Of a stretch of DNA of 64,000 nucleotides, positions 27,076-35,803 are shown piece after piece. The position numbers and the translations under genes are program-made. The notes beneath the pieces were generated by a model that saw nothing but the letters and a program-made list of their open reading frames with translations, was not told the DNA's origin and searched no databases. Within the stretch, counting starts at the first letter, position 1. Every line of letters starts with the position of its first letter. Source of the stretch: Hydrogenothermaceae bacterium (lineage in GTDB: Bacteria; Aquificota; Aquificia; Aquificales; Hydrogenothermaceae); assembly GCA_026418455.1 (NCBI GenBank), contig JAOABH010000008.1, forward strand, positions 1 through 64,000, read 5' to 3'.

Positions 27076-27917
27076 AACTTTAAGAAAACTGTGAAGTAAT
27101 CCTTCCTGACGATCTTTTTTAAAGTCCAGCCGTTTAGTTGACAGAATTTTTCTGCAATTGTTAAACCTATACCACTTCCTCCTTCTCTTTTTCTCACATC
27201 GTTCCTTAGAACTATTACCTTACCTTTGAACGTCCTTATATGTATAAAACTTTTTGAGTATTTAAAACAGTTATCTATGAGTATAAAGAGTATATTTTCG
27301 ATAATATCTTTTCTTGCAGTTACTCTAAAATCTGTTATTTCTACTATAACTTTCCTGTTTCCTGTCCCAAAGTTTTTCATTGTATCTAAAATTAACTCTT
27401 TTATATCTATATCTTCTGGCTCTTCGCTACTACTACTTTTAAGTAGTTTTATAAGTAGCTGTAAATCTTTACTTAACTCATTTGTATAATTTTCCGAATT
27501 TTCTATAGCTTTTAGATTGCAGGATGACTTTATTATGTCCAGGTTTATCTTTAATGTTGCCAGGAAATTACCAAATTTATGAGATACTGTTAATATCATC
27601 AACTCCAGAAATTCTTTATACTCTCTCTCCTTTCGGATATATTTTTCTATAACGAGATAAAAGAGTAACATTGTAGATATAATTAGGATACCTTCCCACA
27701 TAATGATAAGTTTGGCAAGCTGATTATATTTCTCTTCAAACAGATCTTTATCAAAAGATTGGATATATATTCTGTTTGTATCTGTTTGAATTTGGCTTTT
27801 ATAACTTTCCCACAGTTGATTTATAAAAAATAAATTCACAAAATTTATAAAAGATAGAGATACTAAAAGTATAAGTCCTAAATATATCAGAATTTTGTGT
27901 TCAGACTTTATTTTAAT
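27072..27917 (-). CDS. Membrane sensor histidine kinase with probable ATT start
   Basis: The sensor half of a two-component system. It has a membrane helix near residues 9-26, a short extracytoplasmic stretch, a second helix near 70-90, then the phosphoacceptor region 'LTVSHKFGNFLATLKINL', N-box 'ILIDNCFKYSK' and G-box 'GGSGIGLTIAEKF'. The track starts at a GTG at 27839, which loses the first helix. The open frame continues upstream with no ATG, GTG or TTG. AAAGGGAGGGG stands six bases before an ATT at 27917, giving 281 residues and a ten-base overlap with the regulator. An ATA or CTG start is the alternative. Confidence 0.8.
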   Translation of the reverse strand: MKIKSEHKILIYLGLILLVSLSFINFVNLFFINQLWESYKSQIQTDTNRIYIQSFDKDLFEEKYNQLAKLIIMWEGILIISTMLLFYLVIEKYIRKEREYKEFLELMILTVSHKFGNFLATLKINLDIIKSSCNLKAIENSENYTNELSKDLQLLIKLLKSSSSEEPEDIDIKELILDTMKNFGTGNRKVIVEITDFRVTARKDIIENILFILIDNCFKYSKSFIHIRTFKGKVIVLRNDVRKREGGSGIGLTIAEKFCQLNGWTLKKIVRKDYFTVFLKF

Positions 27918-28552
27918 CTGTATCCCCTCCCTTTGAATGTCTCAATTGTATCTTCCGGTAAAATTTTCCTTAACTCTTTTATGTAAGACCTGACAACTTC
28001 ATCTCCCACTGCTTTTCCGCCCCAAACATAGTTAAGTATGCTCTCTGTATGGACAACTTCTCCCCTTCTTTTTAAGAGATAGTAAAGTAAATTCCAAGCT
28101 GTCTTGGAAAGTTTTACAACTTCCCCGTTTTTCTTTACTATTTTGTTCTGTAAATCTATCTCTACATCTCCTATCTTCTGAATATTTGGAAGATGTAATC
28201 TATTAGCAAGAGCTTTAACTTTAAGTAAAAGTTCTTTTGGCTCAAATGGTTTTGTTAGATAGTCATCAGCACCAAGGTTATAGCAGTTTTCTTTATCTTC
28301 AATTTTTGTTTTTGCAGTTATGATAAGAATAGGTGTGTTTATATCTCTCTCTCTTAAATTTCTAAGTATATCTTCTCCTTTTGAGTATTTTAACATTAGG
28401 TCAAGGATTATAACGTCATACTCACTTACAGAAATAGTATATTCCACCTCTCTTTCGTCTTCTAAGATCTCTGCTTCTATACCGTTAGAAGAGAGATAAT
28501 CTTTTAAAGCTTGTGAAAGATAAAAATCATCTTCTATAATTAAAACTTTCAT
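27908..28552 (-). CDS. OmpR-family response regulator
   Basis: Receiver domain at residues 1-115 with 'IIEDDFYLSQAL', phospho-Asp in 'YDVIILDLMLKYSKGE' near 51 and the 'TAKTK...KPFEPKELL' switch residues. A winged-helix DNA-binding domain follows (about 125-214), ending 'VRSYIKELRKILPEDTIETFKGRGYRLK', typical of OmpR/PhoB. It lies directly upstream of, and overlaps, its likely cognate kinase. The target genes are not evident; hemJ is divergent to it. Confidence 0.92.
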   Translation of the reverse strand: MKVLIIEDDFYLSQALKDYLSSNGIEAEILEDEREVEYTISVSEYDVIILDLMLKYSKGEDILRNLRERDINTPILIITAKTKIEDKENCYNLGADDYLTKPFEPKELLLKVKALANRLHLPNIQKIGDVEIDLQNKIVKKNGEVVKLSKTAWNLLYYLLKRRGEVVHTESILNYVWGGKAVGDEVVRSYIKELRKILPEDTIETFKGRGYRLK

Positions 28553-28610
28553 ATTTTTATTATCGGAATTATGTAATAAAATATTAGAAAATTTTTTTGT
28601 GGGGTTAAAA

Positions 28611-29042
28611 ATGGGTTATCTGTGGGTAAAAGTTTTTCATATAGTTTTTGTGGTCTCTTGGATGGCTGTTTTATTTTATCTTCCAAGGCTGTTTGTTTAT
28701 CATGCGGAAAATAGTGATAATGAAGGATTTGTAAAGGTTGTCAAAGTTATGGAGAAAAAATTGTTTTATTTTATAGGTATTCCGGCTTTTGTTATAACTG
28801 TGATAACAGGACTGTCTATGATATTTATAAATCCGGATCTTTTAAAATCCGGAGGTTGGTTACATGCAAAGATATTTTTAGTTCTCTTACTTTCTGTTTT
28901 TTACTTTCACAATGAATATGTAAGAAGAAGATTTGAGAAAGATATATGTAATAAATCCGGAAAATTTTTCAGAATATATAACGAAATTCCAACAATTTTA
29001 CTTATTTTGATAGTTATTTTGGTTGTTATAAAACCATTTTGA
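28611..29042 (+). CDS. hemJ: HemJ-type protoporphyrinogen IX oxidase (UPF0093)
   Basis: A four-helix membrane protein of 143 residues. 'WVKVFHIVFVVSWMAVLFYLPRLFVYHAE' holds the conserved haem-ligand His and Arg, and 'SGGWLHAKIFLVLLL' the later conserved Lys block. HemJ replaces HemG/HemY in many bacteria, oxidising protoporphyrinogen IX to protoporphyrin IX. I chose the ATG at 28611 over the GTG at 28599 because family members begin close to 'WVKVFHI'. It is divergent from the two-component genes. Confidence 0.88.
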   Translation: MGYLWVKVFHIVFVVSWMAVLFYLPRLFVYHAENSDNEGFVKVVKVMEKKLFYFIGIPAFVITVITGLSMIFINPDLLKSGGWLHAKIFLVLLLSVFYFHNEYVRRRFEKDICNKSGKFFRIYNEIPTILLILIVILVVIKPF

Positions 29043-29069
29043 ACTTATGAAACCATTGAATAAAATTTC

Positions 29070-29097
29070 TTGAAAGTATATATTTAGTATATACAAT
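29070..29097 (+). promoter_or_regulatory. mazEF promoter with a palindromic operator as its spacer
   Basis: TTGAAA (29070-29075), a 16-bp spacer and TACAAT (29092-29097) make a good sigma-70 promoter. The perfect palindrome GTATATA-TTTAG-TATATAC (29076-29094) fills the spacer and enters the -10. That placement suits autorepression by the MazE-MazF complex, which is known in this family; binding here is inferred. Confidence 0.7.
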
Positions 29098-29120
29098 TTA
29101 AAGAAGAGGTAAGATTTAAA

Positions 29121-29360
29121 ATGTATGTGATAAATAAATGGGGAAATTCTCAAGGAATAAGAATACCAAAAAAACATTTAAAGCAATTAGGGTTGGATGT
29201 TGGAGATAAAGTAGATATAAAAGTGGAAGATGACAAGATTGTTATCATCCCATTAAAAAGAAGTAGGAGACCAAAAATAGATATCAATGAGCTTTTCAAA
29301 GAAAATTATATAGAAAATAGAGAATATGAGTGGGGTAAAACAGGAAAAGAAGTATGGTAA
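29121..29360 (+). CDS. mazE: MazE-type antitoxin (AbrB/SpoVT fold)
   Basis: The N-terminal half (residues 1-47) is a swapped-hairpin AbrB DNA-binding domain: 'INKWGNSQGIRIPKKHLKQLGLDVGDKVDI'. The C-terminal tail ending 'YEWGKTGKEVW' is the segment that wraps MazF in related pairs. The 79 residues are typical. It precedes mazF with a seven-base overlap, so antitoxin is made first. A palindrome in the promoter is its likely operator. Confidence 0.92.
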   Translation: MYVINKWGNSQGIRIPKKHLKQLGLDVGDKVDIKVEDDKIVIIPLKRSRRPKIDINELFKENYIENREYEWGKTGKEVW

Positions 29361-29692
29361 GTTATATACCTGAAAAAGGGGATATAATTCATCTTAATTT
29401 TGATCCTTCAGTAGGACATGAACAAAAAGGAAACAGATATGCTGTTGTTGTAAGTCACTATATTTTTAACAAAAAAACAGGCATGTGTTATGCAATTCCT
29501 ATAACTTCAAAATGTAAGGGTTATCCAACGCAAGTAGAAGTTAAAGTAGGGAAAATAAGAGGTTGTGTTTTAATAGACCAGCTAAAAAGTATAGACTATA
29601 AGGCAAGAAAAGCTTCCTTTAAAGATAAGATTCCACAGCAACAACTTGAGAAGATAATTGATATTATTGAAACAATAATATTCTCCATATAG
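29354..29692 (+). CDS. mazF: MazF-type mRNA interferase toxin
   Basis: A PemK/MazF endoribonuclease that cuts mRNA at a short sequence. 'YIPEKGDIIHLNFDPSVGHEQKGNRYAVVVS' carries the conserved Arg, and 'YAIPITSKCKGYPTQVEV' the conserved Thr/Ser region. 'VLIDQLKSIDYKAR' matches the family core. At 112 residues it is full length with no disrupted motif, so it is probably active. The cleavage site cannot be predicted by eye. Confidence 0.93.
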   Translation: MVSYIPEKGDIIHLNFDPSVGHEQKGNRYAVVVSHYIFNKKTGMCYAIPITSKCKGYPTQVEVKVGKIRGCVLIDQLKSIDYKARKASFKDKIPQQQLEKIIDIIETIIFSI

Positions 29693-29716
29693 TACAAATC
29701 TTCCGGAAAATTTAAA

Positions 29717-30367
29717 CTACTTTTTGTAAATAAGATTGTTTATTATATAGTCCAAAACCTCTTCTATACTCTTTCCTGTTGTGTCTATAACTATATAATC
29801 TTCTGTCGGTCTTAAAGGGGATTCCTTCCTTTCGTAATCCATCTTATCTCTTTCGATAATCTTCTGTAATATATGATTATAATCTACTAAAAAGCCTTTT
29901 TCTTTTAATTGCTGGACTCTCCTCTCTGCTCTTACCTGTGGAGATGCTGTCATAAATATCTTTAAATCTGCGTCCGGAAATATAACAGTTCCTGCATCTC
30001 TACCTTCTATTACAGCATTCTTTGCCTTTATACCTATCTGTCTCTGCATCTTAACCATAAATTTTCTAACTTGTGGGTATCTTGCTATTTTTGAAGCTAT
30101 ATTTCCTATCTCCTCTGTTCTTATGAATTGAGAAACATCTTCTCCATCTAAAAAAACTTTATCTCCTTCTATCTTTATATCGGTGTTTTCAATAAGGGAA
30201 ACTACCTGTATTTGGTCTTCTGGGTCTATACCTAGTCTTTTAACCTTTAAAGCAAAGGCTCTATACATAGCTCCGGTATCTATGTATGTAAAGTTTAATC
30301 TCTCTGCAACTAATTTTGCTATTGTACTTTTCCCACTACCTGCTGGTCCATCTATGGCTATTATCAT
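29717..30367 (-). CDS. cmk: Cytidylate kinase
   Basis: Phosphorylates CMP and dCMP. The P-loop 'IAIDGPAGSGKSTIAKLVA' is at the N-terminus, then 'YIDTGAMYRAFALK' near 30, 'EGRDAGTVIFPDADLKIF' near 120 and 'RDKMDYERKESPLRP' near 174. The 216 residues are normal. The ATG overlaps the stop of the upstream HAD gene by four bases. Confidence 0.96.
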   Translation of the reverse strand: MIIAIDGPAGSGKSTIAKLVAERLNFTYIDTGAMYRAFALKVKRLGIDPEDQIQVVSLIENTDIKIEGDKVFLDGEDVSQFIRTEEIGNIASKIARYPQVRKFMVKMQRQIGIKAKNAVIEGRDAGTVIFPDADLKIFMTASPQVRAERRVQQLKEKGFLVDYNHILQKIIERDKMDYERKESPLRPTEDYIVIDTTGKSIEEVLDYIINNLIYKK

Positions 30368-31113
30368 CTTAACACCTCTAAAAGTTGGTATGGGTCTGTT
30401 ATCTTTATTTTTGCTGGAATATCTTTATTGTGTTTATTCGCCATTAAAATAAACTCTACTTGTTTGTTTTCCTCTTTGATAAAGTTGTAAACCATTAAGT
30501 AATCAGCTATCGTATCACCTATATAGTATGAAGGGTTTTTATAGTAATGTTTTGAGAAAAACAGCTTTAATGGATAAGAAGAAGGTTTTCTAAGATTTGG
30601 AGAAGGGATATCATCTTCTGTTATTATAGTATCAAAGTATTTGTAAATATCAAAAAGTTTGAAAGTGTAATCTAAATCTGAAAAAGGTCTTCCTGTAATT
30701 ACTCCCATAACAGAAGACTTTTCTCTTATCTTTGAGAGTACATCGTGAGGGATAATTAGCTGTTCCTTGTTTCTGTGTTCTCTGTATCTTTCTTCAAAAT
30801 ACTCTACCAACTTTTTATAAGCTGGAAGCTTAATGTTTAACTGTTTTGCCAATTTATAAAAATCCTCAACACTTCTTGAGTAGGGAGAGAATATCTCTTT
30901 AAACTCTTTGATGTTTTTTCCAGATTTGATATATATAATTCCAGCTACGGAAGCATCCCAGTCGTTGTTTATCCCAAAGGATAATTTTATATCTAAAAGT
31001 TCTTCTAAATTTGCTTTTCTGTTAGAGAAAAACTCAACTGTATCTTTTATAGCATAATGGTATGACTTTGTAACATCTATTAATACACCATCAACATCAA
31101 ATATCGTTATCAT
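30364..31113 (-). CDS. HAD-superfamily hydrolase
   Basis: 'TIFDVDGVLIDV' at the N-terminus has the nucleophile Asp and acid/base Asp of HAD phosphatases. Motif II is 'GVITGRPFSDLDY' near residue 135, and 'YYIGDTIADYLMV' near 195 is motif III/IV. A helical cap of about 110 residues lies between, as in subfamily IA. The substrate is unknown; the fold is used by phosphoglycolate phosphatases and many others. It is the first gene of a pair with cmk. Confidence 0.83.
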   Translation of the reverse strand: MITIFDVDGVLIDVTKSYHYAIKDTVEFFSNRKANLEELLDIKLSFGINNDWDASVAGIIYIKSGKNIKEFKEIFSPYSRSVEDFYKLAKQLNIKLPAYKKLVEYFEERYREHRNKEQLIIPHDVLSKIREKSSVMGVITGRPFSDLDYTFKLFDIYKYFDTIITEDDIPSPNLRKPSSYPLKLFFSKHYYKNPSYYIGDTIADYLMVYNFIKEENKQVEFILMANKHNKDIPAKIKITDPYQLLEVLR

Positions 31114-31171
31114 CTTACTCCTTTAAAACTTTTTGATAGAATATTTTACTTTAAATTAAACAGGAAGGAGT

Positions 31172-32173
31172 ATGATGAAAAGGTTACTTATGCCTGCTGA
31201 ATGGGAAAAGCATTATGGAACTTGGTTATCTTATCCACATAATCCGGATACTTTCTTTGAAAAATTAGATAGCGTAAGAGATAACTATGTTGAGATGATT
31301 AAATGGGTATCCATCGGTGAAAAAGCTCATATAAATGTTAACGATGAAGAAGATGAGAGAGATTTAAGAGAGAGACTCAAAAAGAAGGGTATAGATAAAA
31401 ATGTAGTTATACATAGAGTTCCTACTAATGATGCTTGGTGTAGAGATCACGGAGCTATTTTTGTAAGAGATTTGGAGAGTGGTAAATTAGTGGCTACAGA
31501 TTGGAAGTTTAATGCCTGGGGAGGTAAGTATCCTCACGATCTTGATGACAGGGTTCCAAAGTTTATGGCTGAATATCTTGGATTAGAAAGGATAGAGATA
31601 GATATGGTTCTTGAAGGAGGAAGCATTGACACAAATGGGGAAGGTGTATTTTTAACAACTGAATCTTGCCTTTTAAATCCAAATAGAAATCCTAACCTTT
31701 CAAAAGAGGAGATAGAAAACAATTTAAAAGTATATCTTGGAGCTGAAAAGATAATATGGCTTAAAGATGGTATAGTTGGAGATGATACCGATGGACATGT
31801 TGATGATATAACCAGATTTGTCAGTAGAGATACTGTTGTAACAGTTATAGAAGATAATCTAAATGATGATAATTATGAACCTCTAAAGGAAAATTACAGA
31901 ATCCTTGAGAAAACCGGATTAAACATAATAAAACTACCTATGCCAGATCCTGTTTACTATAAAGGTGATAGACTTCCGGCAAGTTATGCAAACTTCTATA
32001 TATCAAACTATGCTGTAATAGTTCCTACTTTTAGGTGTGATAAAGATAAAGTTGCATTGGATATTCTGCAGAATGTGTTTAAAGATAGAAAAGTGGTAGG
32101 TATAGATGCTACAGATATAGTTGTTGGGCTTGGGACTTTCCACTGTCTAACTCAGCAGATTCCGGAGTTTTAG
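31172..32173 (+). CDS. aguA: Agmatine deiminase
   Basis: A guanidino-group hydrolase of the PAD-related family, converting agmatine to N-carbamoylputrescine and ammonia for polyamine synthesis. 'PTNDAWCRDHGAIFV' near residue 84, 'LEGGSIDTNGEGVFLTTESCLLN' near 147, 'DDTDGHVDDITRFV' near 205 and the catalytic Cys in 'GLGTFHCLTQQIP' near the C-terminus are all seen. At 333 residues it is complete. GGAAGGAG precedes the tandem ATGs. No partner amidohydrolase lies next to it. Confidence 0.93.
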   Translation: MMKRLLMPAEWEKHYGTWLSYPHNPDTFFEKLDSVRDNYVEMIKWVSIGEKAHINVNDEEDERDLRERLKKKGIDKNVVIHRVPTNDAWCRDHGAIFVRDLESGKLVATDWKFNAWGGKYPHDLDDRVPKFMAEYLGLERIEIDMVLEGGSIDTNGEGVFLTTESCLLNPNRNPNLSKEEIENNLKVYLGAEKIIWLKDGIVGDDTDGHVDDITRFVSRDTVVTVIEDNLNDDNYEPLKENYRILEKTGLNIIKLPMPDPVYYKGDRLPASYANFYISNYAVIVPTFRCDKDKVALDILQNVFKDRKVVGIDATDIVVGLGTFHCLTQQIPEF

Positions 32174-32181
32174 GGTAATTT

Positions 32182-32211
32182 TTGTCATGTTAAAGTTGTT
32201 ATTCGTATATT
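32182..32211 (+). promoter_or_regulatory. Promoter candidate for the rhodanese gene
   Basis: TTGTCA (32182-32187), an 18-bp spacer and TATATT (32206-32211) stand about 30 bases before the start codon. The hexamers match five and five of six consensus positions. Confidence 0.45.
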
Positions 32212-32242
32212 AGAATATTTTAAAAATTCACTGGAGGAAAAG

Positions 32243-32593
32243 ATGTTTTTAGACAGAGAAACTTATAAAAAAATTCATATATCGGTTAAAGAGCTAAAAG
32301 AGAAGATAGATAAAGGTGAGGATTTTATCCTACTTGATGTTAGAGAGCCTCAGGAGTATCAGTTCTCAAGAATAAAAGAGAAAGATGCTATGCTTGTTCC
32401 TCTTATGAGTCTTCCAAGAGTTTTGAACTCTCTTCCAAAAGATAAAGATATATATATCATCTGTAGGAGTGGAAATAGGAGCCTACAGGCAACTTTATGG
32501 CTACTTCAAAACGGCTTTACGAAAGTCAAAAACGTAGAAGGCGGAATACTTGCTTGGTCAGATGAGATAGATCCAACCGTGAGAAAATATTAA
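32243..32593 (+). CDS. Rhodanese-domain protein, single domain
   Basis: A 116-residue single rhodanese domain. 'DFILLDVREPQEYQFSRI' is the CH2A-type motif and 'IYIICRSGNRSLQATLWLL' holds the active-site loop with Cys in 'CRSGNRS'. Such proteins carry sulfane sulfur in sulfur transfer, detoxification or oxidation; which role applies here is not shown. GGAGGAAAAG precedes the ATG. The stop shares TTAA with the convergent hisD stop. Confidence 0.92.
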   Translation: MFLDRETYKKIHISVKELKEKIDKGEDFILLDVREPQEYQFSRIKEKDAMLVPLMSLPRVLNSLPKDKDIYIICRSGNRSLQATLWLLQNGFTKVKNVEGGILAWSDEIDPTVRKY

Positions 32594-33879
32594 TCTTCCA
32601 TTCTAACTTCTACACTTAATCTGTGGGCATCTAAGCCTTCAGATTTTGCCATGTTTATTGCGTGTTTTGCTACTCTATCAAATCCAGTTTTTGATACATA
32701 TATGACAGAACTTCTCTTTACAAAATCATAAACTCCTAAGGGTGAGGAAAATCTTGCTGACCCTGATGTTGGGAGAACGTGATTAGGTCCAAGTATGTAA
32801 TCACCCAGAGGCTCTGTTGAGTATTCTCCCAAGAATATTGCTCCGGCATGTTTTATCTTTTCTAATAGGTCAAAAGGATTTTTTGTGATTATCTCAAGAT
32901 GTTCCGGAGCTATATAGTTAGCAACTTCACAGGCTGTGTTTAAATCATCAACTATAAATATATGTCCGTAATTTTCCAGAGATTTTTCTGCTATATCTTT
33001 TCTTGAAAAATCCTTTAACAGCTCATTGTAGAGAACATTTTTAACATCTTCTGCCAATTTATTTGATGTTGTTATCAGTATTGAGGCTGCAAGTTCATCA
33101 TGTTCAGCTTGAGAAAGTAGATCTGCTGCGATCCATTTAGGATTAGCTGTTTCGTCTGCTATAACCAGTATCTCTGAAGGTCCAGCTATCATATCTATAT
33201 CTACAACACCAAATAGATTTTTCTTGGCAAGGGCCACATATATATTTCCAGGTCCAACTATCTTATCTACTTTCTTAACTGTTTGAGTTCCGTAAGCCAT
33301 TGCTGCAACAGCCTGGGCTCCACCAATTCTGTAAACTGTTTCTATACCACATATAAATGCTGCTGCAAGTGTGTATTTATTTGGATTTGGAGAGCACATA
33401 ACTATCTCTTTCACTCCGGCTACTTTCGCAGGGACAGCATTCATAATTACACTTGAAGGATAAGCTGCCTTTCCACCGGGGACATACAATCCAACTCTCT
33501 CAAGAGGTATAACTTTCTGTCCTAAAATCATACCTTCTTCTTCTTTAAAGAAAGATTTTTCCATCTGTAATGAATGGAATTCTGTTATTCTCTCTACGGC
33601 TACCTCATAAGCCCATCTTGTATCATCATCAAGTTCATCATATGCTTTTTCTAATTCACTGTAAGGTATAACTATATCTTCAGGGGATATCTGAGTTTTA
33701 TCAAACATATTTGTGTATCTTATAAGAGCATCATCTCCTTCTTCTTTTACTGCCTGTATAATCTCTCTTACAGTTTTCTCGTAAGCTTGGGTATCTAACT
33801 CTGACCTTTTTATTAATCTATTTAACTCTTCATTTTCTTTGTAATATCTTCCTCTTAAATCGACGATCTTCAACTTCAT
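32590..33879 (-). CDS. hisD: Histidinol dehydrogenase
   Basis: Catalyses the last two steps of histidine synthesis, histidinol to histidine, with NAD and zinc. '[24 protein letters not shown]' near residue 120, '[14 protein letters not shown]', '[11 protein letters not shown]' with the catalytic/zinc His, and '[14 protein letters not shown]' near 365 are diagnostic. I use the ATG at 33879 (429 residues) instead of 33948 because AGAGAGGTGT precedes it and homologues begin near here. It stands alone, not in a his operon. Confidence 0.95.
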   Translation of the reverse strand: MKLKIVDLRGRYYKENEELNRLIKRSELDTQAYEKTVREIIQAVKEEGDDALIRYTNMFDKTQISPEDIVIPYSELEKAYDELDDDTRWAYEVAVERITEFHSLQMEKSFFKEEEGMILGQKVIPLERVGLYVPGGKAAYPSSVIMNAVPAKVAGVKEIVMCSPNPNKYTLAAAFICGIETVYRIGGAQAVAAMAYGTQTVKKVDKIVGPGNIYVALAKKNLFGVVDIDMIAGPSEILVIADETANPKWIAADLLSQAEHDELAASILITTSNKLAEDVKNVLYNELLKDFSRKDIAEKSLENYGHIFIVDDLNTACEVANYIAPEHLEIITKNPFDLLEKIKHAGAIFLGEYSTEPLGDYILGPNHVLPTSGSARFSSPLGVYDFVKRSSVIYVSKTGFDRVAKHAINMAKSEGLDAHRLSVEVRMED

Positions 33880-33904
33880 ACACCTCTCTTTAAAAATTTT
33901 TGAT

Positions 33905-33913
33905 ATTATATCA
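33905..33913 (-). promoter_or_regulatory. Extended -10 promoter for hisD
   Basis: The minus strand reads TGATATAAT, an extended -10 element with perfect TATAAT and TG one base upstream. It would start transcription about 19 bases before the hisD ATG. No convincing -35 is seen, as expected for this class. Confidence 0.5.
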
Positions 33914-33930
33914 GAAAGTTTTTGAGTTTT

Positions 33931-33960
33931 TTGATATACAAAATTCAAACAGTGTTATAA
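33931..33960 (+). promoter_or_regulatory. Weak promoter candidate for nuoE-nuoF
   Basis: TTGATA (33931-33936), an 18-bp spacer and TTATAA (33955-33960) lie some 33 bases before the nuoE ATG. The match is moderate; the divergent hisD promoter shares the same 113-bp gap. Confidence 0.3.
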
Positions 33961-33992
33961 AATAATAGATATAACTTTCCAGTGGAGAGGTT

Positions 33993-34475
33993 ATGGAATT
34001 TATATACTTAACAGAGGAGATTAGACAGCAGATAGATAAATATGTTGAAAAGTTTCCGGTAAGGGATCAGGCAGTTATACAGTCTTTACATCTTATATAC
34101 AGTAAGTATAGAGATATAGAAGACTACCATATGAAGGAGTTGTCAGAGTACCTTCAAGTTCCTCTTAATGTTATAGAAGGTATAGTCTCTTTCTATGATA
34201 TGTTTAGGGTTAAAAGGGGAGCAAGACATCATATAAGAGTATGTAAGAATCTACCGTGTCATATTATGGGTTGTAAAAATCTGCTGAAAATGTTTGAAAA
34301 ACTTACCGGAGAAAAAGCCAATGAGTATAGTAAAAATGGAAGATTCTACATTGAGACTGTTGAGTGTATAGGCTCTTGTAGTATAGCTCCGGCTTTTATG
34401 ATAGATGATGATCTTTATAATGGATTAAATATTACAGAGGAAAAGCTCAATGAGATACTATCCAAATATACCTGA
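33993..34475 (+). CDS. nuoE: NADH-quinone oxidoreductase subunit E
   Basis: A thioredoxin-like [2Fe-2S] subunit of the NADH-input module. The four ligands are in 'RVCKNLPCHIMGC' and 'VECIGSCSIAPAF'. The helical N-terminal half ('HLIYSKYRDIEDYHMKELSEYL') is also typical. The 160 residues are normal. It overlaps nuoF by 26 bases. The pair sits 7 kb downstream of the main nuo operon, on the same strand but separated by other transcription units. Confidence 0.95.
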   Translation: MEFIYLTEEIRQQIDKYVEKFPVRDQAVIQSLHLIYSKYRDIEDYHMKELSEYLQVPLNVIEGIVSFYDMFRVKRGARHHIRVCKNLPCHIMGCKNLLKMFEKLTGEKANEYSKNGRFYIETVECIGSCSIAPAFMIDDDLYNGLNITEEKLNEILSKYT

Positions 34476-35733
34476 TTTAAATGCAGATAGTTCTATAAAT
34501 CTGCTCTTAAGGAGAGCAAAGGAAAATAGAACTGTAGATATAGAAGAATATGTAACTACAGGTGGATACTCGGCTTTAAAAAAGGCTTTAACCAAATTTA
34601 CGCCGGAAGATATAGTTGTTTTAGTTGAGGAAAGCACACTCAGAGGTAGAGGTGGAGCAGGATTTCCTACGGGAAGGAAATGGAGATTTGCCCTTTCAAA
34701 TCCACCGCCGAGATATCTTATCTGTAATGCTGATGAAAGTGAGCCGGGAACTTTTAAGGACAGAATAATTATAGAGAGGGATCCACATCTACTTATAGAA
34801 GGAATGGCTATTGCAGGTTATGCACTTGGAGCAGAACTTGGATTTATTTATATAAGAGGTGAGTATCCGGCAGGTGCAAAAATTTTGGAAGATGCAATAG
34901 AAGATGCAAGAAAGAGGGGATTTTTAGGTAAAAATATACTAGGGACAGAATTCTCTTTTGATATACTTGTGTATAGGGGAGCTGGAGCATATATATGTGG
35001 TGAAGAGACAGCCTTAATTGAAAGTTTAGAAGGTAAGAGAGGTCATCCAAGATTAAGGCCACCTTATCCAGCAAACTATGGGTTATTTGGGAAACCTACA
35101 GTTGTTAACAATGTGGAAACCCTTTCAAACATTCCTATCATAGTTACATATGAAAGCTATTACATGAATATAGGTCCTTCTGGATATTACGGTCCTAAAC
35201 TCTTTCCGATAAGTGGAAAAGTAAATAAACCTGGAGTTTATGAGTCTACAATGGATATAACTCTAAGGGATCTTATTGACATGGCAGGTGGTATGAGAGA
35301 TGGTAAAAAATTTAAAGTTGTCTTTGCAGGAGCCCTTGGGGTATATTCGGAGAGAGATTTGGATACACCAATGGACTATTCACCAAAAGGTTTTGGAGGA
35401 ACTGGTACAACCATAGTTTTAGCGGAAGATGATTGTATTATAGATAGTCTTATAGTTATAGCTGAGTTTTTTGAACATGAGAGTTGTGGAAAATGTACTC
35501 CTTGTAGAGTAGGAACTTATGAACAACTTAATATCCTGAGAAAATTCCAACAGGGAACAGCTACAGAAGAGGATATAAAACTCCTTGAACATCTTGGAAG
35601 AAATATTCCTGTAGGGTCTATATGTGGGCTTGGATACTCTGCTTCAAATGCAATAATGGATGCTTTAAGGAAATTTAGAGATGAATTTTACGAACATATA
35701 AAAGGAAACTGCCCAGCCGGTGTTTGTTTTTAA
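34450..35733 (+). CDS. nuoF: NADH-quinone oxidoreductase subunit F
   Basis: Binds NADH, FMN and the N3 [4Fe-4S] cluster. 'LRGRGGAGFPTGRKW' near residue 63 (FMN/NADH), 'CNADESEPGTFKDR' near 92, 'GAGAYICGEETALIESLEG' near 178 and the cluster ligands 'ESCGKCTPCRVGT' near 348 plus 'GSICGLG' near 396 are all visible. The 427 residues are normal. It is translated from inside the nuoE end. No nuoG follows. Confidence 0.96.
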   Translation: MRYYPNIPDLNADSSINLLLRRAKENRTVDIEEYVTTGGYSALKKALTKFTPEDIVVLVEESTLRGRGGAGFPTGRKWRFALSNPPPRYLICNADESEPGTFKDRIIIERDPHLLIEGMAIAGYALGAELGFIYIRGEYPAGAKILEDAIEDARKRGFLGKNILGTEFSFDILVYRGAGAYICGEETALIESLEGKRGHPRLRPPYPANYGLFGKPTVVNNVETLSNIPIIVTYESYYMNIGPSGYYGPKLFPISGKVNKPGVYESTMDITLRDLIDMAGGMRDGKKFKVVFAGALGVYSERDLDTPMDYSPKGFGGTGTTIVLAEDDCIIDSLIVIAEFFEHESCGKCTPCRVGTYEQLNILRKFQQGTATEEDIKLLEHLGRNIPVGSICGLGYSASNAIMDALRKFRDEFYEHIKGNCPAGVCF

Positions 35734-35803
35734 AATATTGACTGTATTAGATTTTAGACCTAAATTAAAAGAGGTAGCCTTAACATTGAAGGAGGAAAAC
35801 AAA

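Noticed and set aside
28599-28610. GTG start for hemJ four codons upstream
   Set aside because: The ATG at 28611 better matches where HemJ proteins begin; the GTG has no ribosome site.
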